From Mycobacterium pseudokansasii (lineage in GTDB: Bacteria > Actinomycetota > Actinomycetes > Mycobacteriales > Mycobacteriaceae): 64,000 nt of DNA. The position numbers and the translations under genes were made by a program. The stretch is taken from assembly GCF_900566075.1 (NCBI RefSeq), contig NZ_UPHU01000001.1, forward strand, positions 868,001 to 932,000, read 5' to 3'. Of the stretch, positions 60,935 to 64,000 are shown piece after piece. Within the stretch, counting starts at the first letter, position 1. Each line of letters begins with the position of its first letter. The notes under the pieces are model-generated. The model was given only the letters and a program-made list of their open reading frames with translations. It was not told where the DNA came from and did not search any database.

Positions 60935-62170
60935 TTAGCCTCCGGAGAGTGGGCGTGACATTACGGTCATTTTGAGTCCGTATCGGGGTATGACGCCGGC
61001 GCGTCCGGTTGCGGCGGAGGGCATTCCGGGTAGGCCGGGCATGGCTGCGGGTGCGGCGTCGCTGGTGGGCAGTGTGCTCAGGGGGGTGGCGGCCTGGAAT
61101 GTTTTGGCGGCGACGGTGGCCTGGGGTGTGGCCCAGGAGGGGGGCACCGACAGTTGTCCGATGGTGCCTGCGCTGCGCGCGGTGGCCGAGACTTGACCGC
61201 CCAGGACGCCTCCGGCGCGCATGGTTGCTCCGGATAGTGATTTGGCGATGGCATTGAGCGGGGCCAGCAGGGCCGGGGCGACTTTGGGTGCGGTGTCGGC
61301 CACGGGTTGGGCCACGCCGGAAATCAAGCCGAGGCTCTTCTCGGTATTGATGATCCCGTTGGCCATGCCGCTGACGCCGGTCACCGAGCCCATGGTGGAG
61401 TACCAGGCGAACAGGGCGTCGAGGGCGGTGAAGTCGTCTTTGAGGATCTTGGGGAGCTTCAAGGTGTTGACGAATACGCCCAATTCGTAGAGCGGCAGCC
61501 CGACCTCGGGTAGGCCGACCGCGGTCAACGCCGCTCCGATGTCTTTGAGCAGGTTTCCGATCCAGTTGCCCTTGTTCGAAGGCGTGGGGGCCTTGGTGGC
61601 GGCGTGGGTGACTGCGGCGTGTTGAGCGCTGAGCCCGCCGGGGTTGGTGTCGGATTGCGGGGAGACAAACGGGGTCAGCTTCCATGCTGCGGCCGAGGCG
61701 AGGGTGTAGTCGTGCATTGCGGTGGCGTCTTGGGCCCACATCTGCAGGTATTGGGCTTCGGTGGTGGCGATCGCGGCGGTGTTTTGGCCGAAGAAGTTGG
61801 TGGCGATCAGCGCGAGCAGCTGGGCGCGGTTGGCGGCGATCAGCGCCGGCGGCACCGTCATCGTGAAGGCCTGCTCAAAGGCCGTCGCGGCGGCGGTTGC
61901 CTGGGCCGCGGTGTGTCCAGCCTGCTCGGCGGTGCCGGTCAGCCATTCCACATAGGGAATGACCGCGGCGGCCATCGACATCGACGACGGACCGCTCCAC
62001 CGCATGCTGGTCAGGTCCATCACCACCGCTCGGTACATGCCGGCCGCGGAGTGCAGTTCGGCTGCCAGTAGTTCCCAGCTGGCTGCGGCGGCCCGCAGCG
62101 AGCTCGATCCCGGACCGGTGTACATCCGGGCCGAATTCACCTCTGGTGGCAACAGCGCAAAATCAAACAC
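60935..62170 (-). CDS. PPE family protein, SVP subgroup
   Basis: 411 residues. PPE domain 1-180: FALLPPEVNSARMYTGPGSS (PPE at 8-10), WELLAAELHSAA and the ESX-binding helix region IATTEAQYLQMWAQDATAMHDY. The C-terminal SVP signature GQLSVPPSWATP is near residue 350. No Gly-rich MPTR repeats. ESX-5 exported surface protein by family. No PE partner upstream. Confidence 0.92.
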   Translation of the reverse strand: MFDFALLPPEVNSARMYTGPGSSSLRAAAASWELLAAELHSAAGMYRAVVMDLTSMRWSGPSSMSMAAAVIPYVEWLTGTAEQAGHTAAQATAAATAFEQAFTMTVPPALIAANRAQLLALIATNFFGQNTAAIATTEAQYLQMWAQDATAMHDYTLASAAAWKLTPFVSPQSDTNPGGLSAQHAAVTHAATKAPTPSNKGNWIGNLLKDIGAALTAVGLPEVGLPLYELGVFVNTLKLPKILKDDFTALDALFAWYSTMGSVTGVSGMANGIINTEKSLGLISGVAQPVADTAPKVAPALLAPLNAIAKSLSGATMRAGGVLGGQVSATARSAGTIGQLSVPPSWATPQATVAAKTFQAATPLSTLPTSDAAPAAMPGLPGMPSAATGRAGVIPRYGLKMTVMSRPLSGG

Positions 62171-62366
62171 GATGGCTCCTGGCCTTGCTGGTGGTGAATG
62201 ATGGGAAACCGCGGCCTGTTTGCCGCATTGACGAACTCATCCGGTGGTGCCCCGCTGACCGCCCGACGCCGCCAGGGGCTCGGGAAAGCCGTTGGCGTCC
62301 AAAGCCGGTGACACTGCTGACGTACCCGCCCGCCCTGCGGCGGCCCCGTCGGCACCGAACATGTTG

Positions 62367-63164
62367 CTAGGGAGCGACTTTGAGTGCGCCAGACCGGACG
62401 AGCGCTTGAGCAAGGCCGATCTTTTCATCGTCGGTCAGCCCGCCGGGCAATTCCCGGACATAGAAGGCGCCCGCGGCGATGATGAATTGCAATGCTGCAC
62501 AGGCCATATCGTTGACCGACAAGACAGCGGTGCCGTCGGTGCGACACAGCGCGACGTAGTCGTCACTGCGAGCCAAGGTAAGCCGGCCCCGGCGGTCGTC
62601 GACAAGCATCCGGCGGTTGACGGTGATAAAGCAGACGTCATGCCAGACATCGGGGAGTGGTTGTCCGAACAATGCTTCGTAGCGCTCGCGGAAATCAGTG
62701 AATGTGGACTTCCACCGCGGGCCCCGGCCATTCACTGGAATTGCCGGCGGCCGATTCTTCACTGCCGTCCTGCGCTTCCCGTGGTGCCCGGGGCCGTAGT
62801 GGGTAGGGGCATGGCTGAGATAACGGCCGAAGAACCGCCGGCCGTAGTCCGCATACTGATCGGTGAACAAGATAAATGTGTGCCAGGCGGCGTCGACCAT
62901 CTCCGAATACATACCGATGACCCTGTCGTGGCTCAGCTCGCATAACACCAGATACTTCTTGACTTCGGTGAAAAGCTTCTCGGCCTGAGCGCGGGTCTCG
63001 ACCACCCGGTCGCTAAGCAGCCGATCAAGCACATACGGCGCCTCGAAGGCCAACGCCTCACGAAGATGAGCGTCGAGCACCCTCGCGTCCGAATCATTGC
63101 TTTCAGCAGGTGTGATGCCGGAGGTGGCGGTAGGGGAGGGGGTGCTATCGGCAATGGTTACCAT
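62367..63164 (-). CDS. GRDP-like (DUF1399-like) protein
   Basis: 265 residues from MVTIADSTPSPTATS, with GGCGAGG upstream; the frame is open to 63254. Central LSHDRVIGMYSEMVDAAWHTFIL, then YADYGRRFFGRYLSHAPTH resembles the glycine-rich-domain-protein pattern DxxWHxHxL...YxxxCxxxFGxxIxH. The C-terminal half has CFITVNRRMLVDD and MACAALQFIIAAG. Role unknown. Next to the Ser-rich exported protein, same strand, so likely a pair. Confidence 0.6.
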   Translation of the reverse strand: MVTIADSTPSPTATSGITPAESNDSDARVLDAHLREALAFEAPYVLDRLLSDRVVETRAQAEKLFTEVKKYLVLCELSHDRVIGMYSEMVDAAWHTFILFTDQYADYGRRFFGRYLSHAPTHYGPGHHGKRRTAVKNRPPAIPVNGRGPRWKSTFTDFRERYEALFGQPLPDVWHDVCFITVNRRMLVDDRRGRLTLARSDDYVALCRTDGTAVLSVNDMACAALQFIIAAGAFYVRELPGGLTDDEKIGLAQALVRSGALKVAP

Positions 63165-63322
63165 AACCTCGCCCGCTTTCTTGCCGAGGCCGGAAATCCG
63201 GACTACGCCGCTGGTGTTTCCGGGTAGTCGAACGCATATACATCTCGGGCCCAAATGTCTTTCCGATCACGTCAGTCCGGTCATACCGGACCAACGCGAA
63301 ATGCCGATCTGCCTGTTTGCCG

Positions 63323-63988
63323 TTAGTTGTCAGGGTTATACGGGTCGCCTGCCGCATATGCAGCTGCATAGTCGAGATCCGATTGCTCTTCACTACTAGG
63401 GTCGTCAGGGCGGTATTCGTTGTTGTTCGCTTGCCATTGCGCGACGGTATTTGTGCCTGAACTGTCGTCGTCGGATTCGCTCGAGCTGTAGTAGTCGTAG
63501 TCGTCATACCCGCCTGCTGCGCCGGTGCTGGACGTAACTTGCGGCCCCGCCGGCTGAGCGTTACCCGGGATCACATTTGTCTGAGTATCTGCGGGAGGCT
63601 CATTGGCCCCGCCGGAACTGCTGGTTGCCGTGGTGCTGTCTTGGGTAGGAGCCGTCGTGTCATTCGAATTGCTCGACGTGCCGCCGCTGAGGCTGCTACC
63701 GGAAGTGTCGTTGGTGTTGCTGGTGCAGCTGTCGAGCTTGAAGCCGCCGTGGGAGGCCAGCGTGATGGTAAGCCGCCCCACATCGACGCCGAGACCGTTG
63801 GCGGTGGTCGGGCTTGAGGCGTCGACGATGCCGGCGATGCCGCTGGTCAGTGCCAGCGCTCCCAGCGTGGCGCCGGCCGCAAGCCTGCCTCGCCGCGACT
63901 TGGCGGTCCCGGCTTTGGGTTGAGCCGAACCAGATTCGGCATCGTCGGCGGTGTTTTCAGGTCTCGCGCTACGGGTCGGTCTGGGCAT
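63323..63988 (-). CDS. Ser/Thr-rich exported or membrane-anchored protein
   Basis: 221 residues. A basic N-terminus (about 35) and one hydrophobic segment LAAGATLGALALTSGIAGIV precede a low-complexity Ser/Thr/Asn region (residues 90-140), then YDDYDYYSSSESDDDSS and a WQANNNEYRPDDPSSEEQS tail. VDVGRLTITLASHGGFKLDSC may be a small beta unit. No family recognised. Likely cell-envelope protein encoded with the GRDP-like gene downstream. Confidence 0.6.
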   Translation of the reverse strand: MPRPTRSARPENTADDAESGSAQPKAGTAKSRRGRLAAGATLGALALTSGIAGIVDASSPTTANGLGVDVGRLTITLASHGGFKLDSCTSNTNDTSGSSLSGGTSSNSNDTTAPTQDSTTATSSSGGANEPPADTQTNVIPGNAQPAGPQVTSSTGAAGGYDDYDYYSSSESDDDSSGTNTVAQWQANNNEYRPDDPSSEEQSDLDYAAAYAAGDPYNPDN

Positions 63989-64000
63989 GGGCGGATGGTC

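Overview
The window is high-GC mycobacterial chromosome. The PE and PPE-SVP proteins, a DosR-type hypoxia gene set, an LpqN-type lipoprotein and a REP13E12-family gene point to a slow-growing Mycobacterium, plausibly near M. kansasii/M. gastri/M. marinum (inference; no marker fixes the species). Gene order at about 30-33, 35.9-37.2, 44.8-49 and 52-60 kb follows what I recall of M. tuberculosis Rv0570-Rv0585c (nrdZ, Rv0571c, pncB2, Rv0574c, a Mut7-C protein, lpqN, GH92 mannosidase, Rv0585c). About 10-14 kb of additional genes are inserted in this order, and galT-galK (Rv0618-0620-like) lies on the left.

0-30 kb is accessory and decaying. It holds a cut LLM oxidoreductase, two SDRs, an ISL3 transposase stub joined to a broken metal-dependent hydrolase, a WS/DGAT paralogue without its catalytic histidines, two DUF5994 proteins around a cold-shock gene, a P450, a nonsense-mutated 13E12 HNH gene, a three-frame FAD monooxygenase remnant, a haloalkane dehalogenase-galT-galK run, a broken arsR/SRPBCC pair, an IS1634-type element inside an inverted and split DUF6431 gene, a DUF1275 membrane protein, a CsoR-like operator with a dead P-type ATPase nearby, a Ser/Thr kinase, an integrase remnant and a complete IS21-type element.

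29.5-50 kb is a dormancy (DosR-like) island. DosR-like boxes precede a DUF1918-nrdZ unit, a RafH (Rv0079)-like ribosome factor, a divergent promoter serving a PRT/hydrolase-archease-RtcB-PhoU operon and a DUF2267 gene, and hrp1. Next comes a minus-strand run led by pncB2: P450, two radical SAM proteins, LRR protein, carbamoyltransferase and MFS exporter. It resembles a small biosynthetic cluster and several of its members are broken here. An ANTAR-like regulator, alanine dehydrogenase, CapA-like protein and Mut7-C RNase follow.

50-64 kb is more conserved: F420-type nitroreductase-family protein, PE protein, truncated haemoglobin, LpqN lipoprotein, GH92 alpha-mannosidase, a second IS1634-type element, an Rv0585c-like kinase/flippase membrane protein, a PPE-SVP protein, and a GRDP-like protein beside a Ser-rich exported protein.

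Many lesions in 17-45 kb are single-base changes in short homopolymers. They may be real decay or base-calling error, and re-sequencing is needed before calling these genes dead. No tRNA, rRNA or CRISPR array was recognised.
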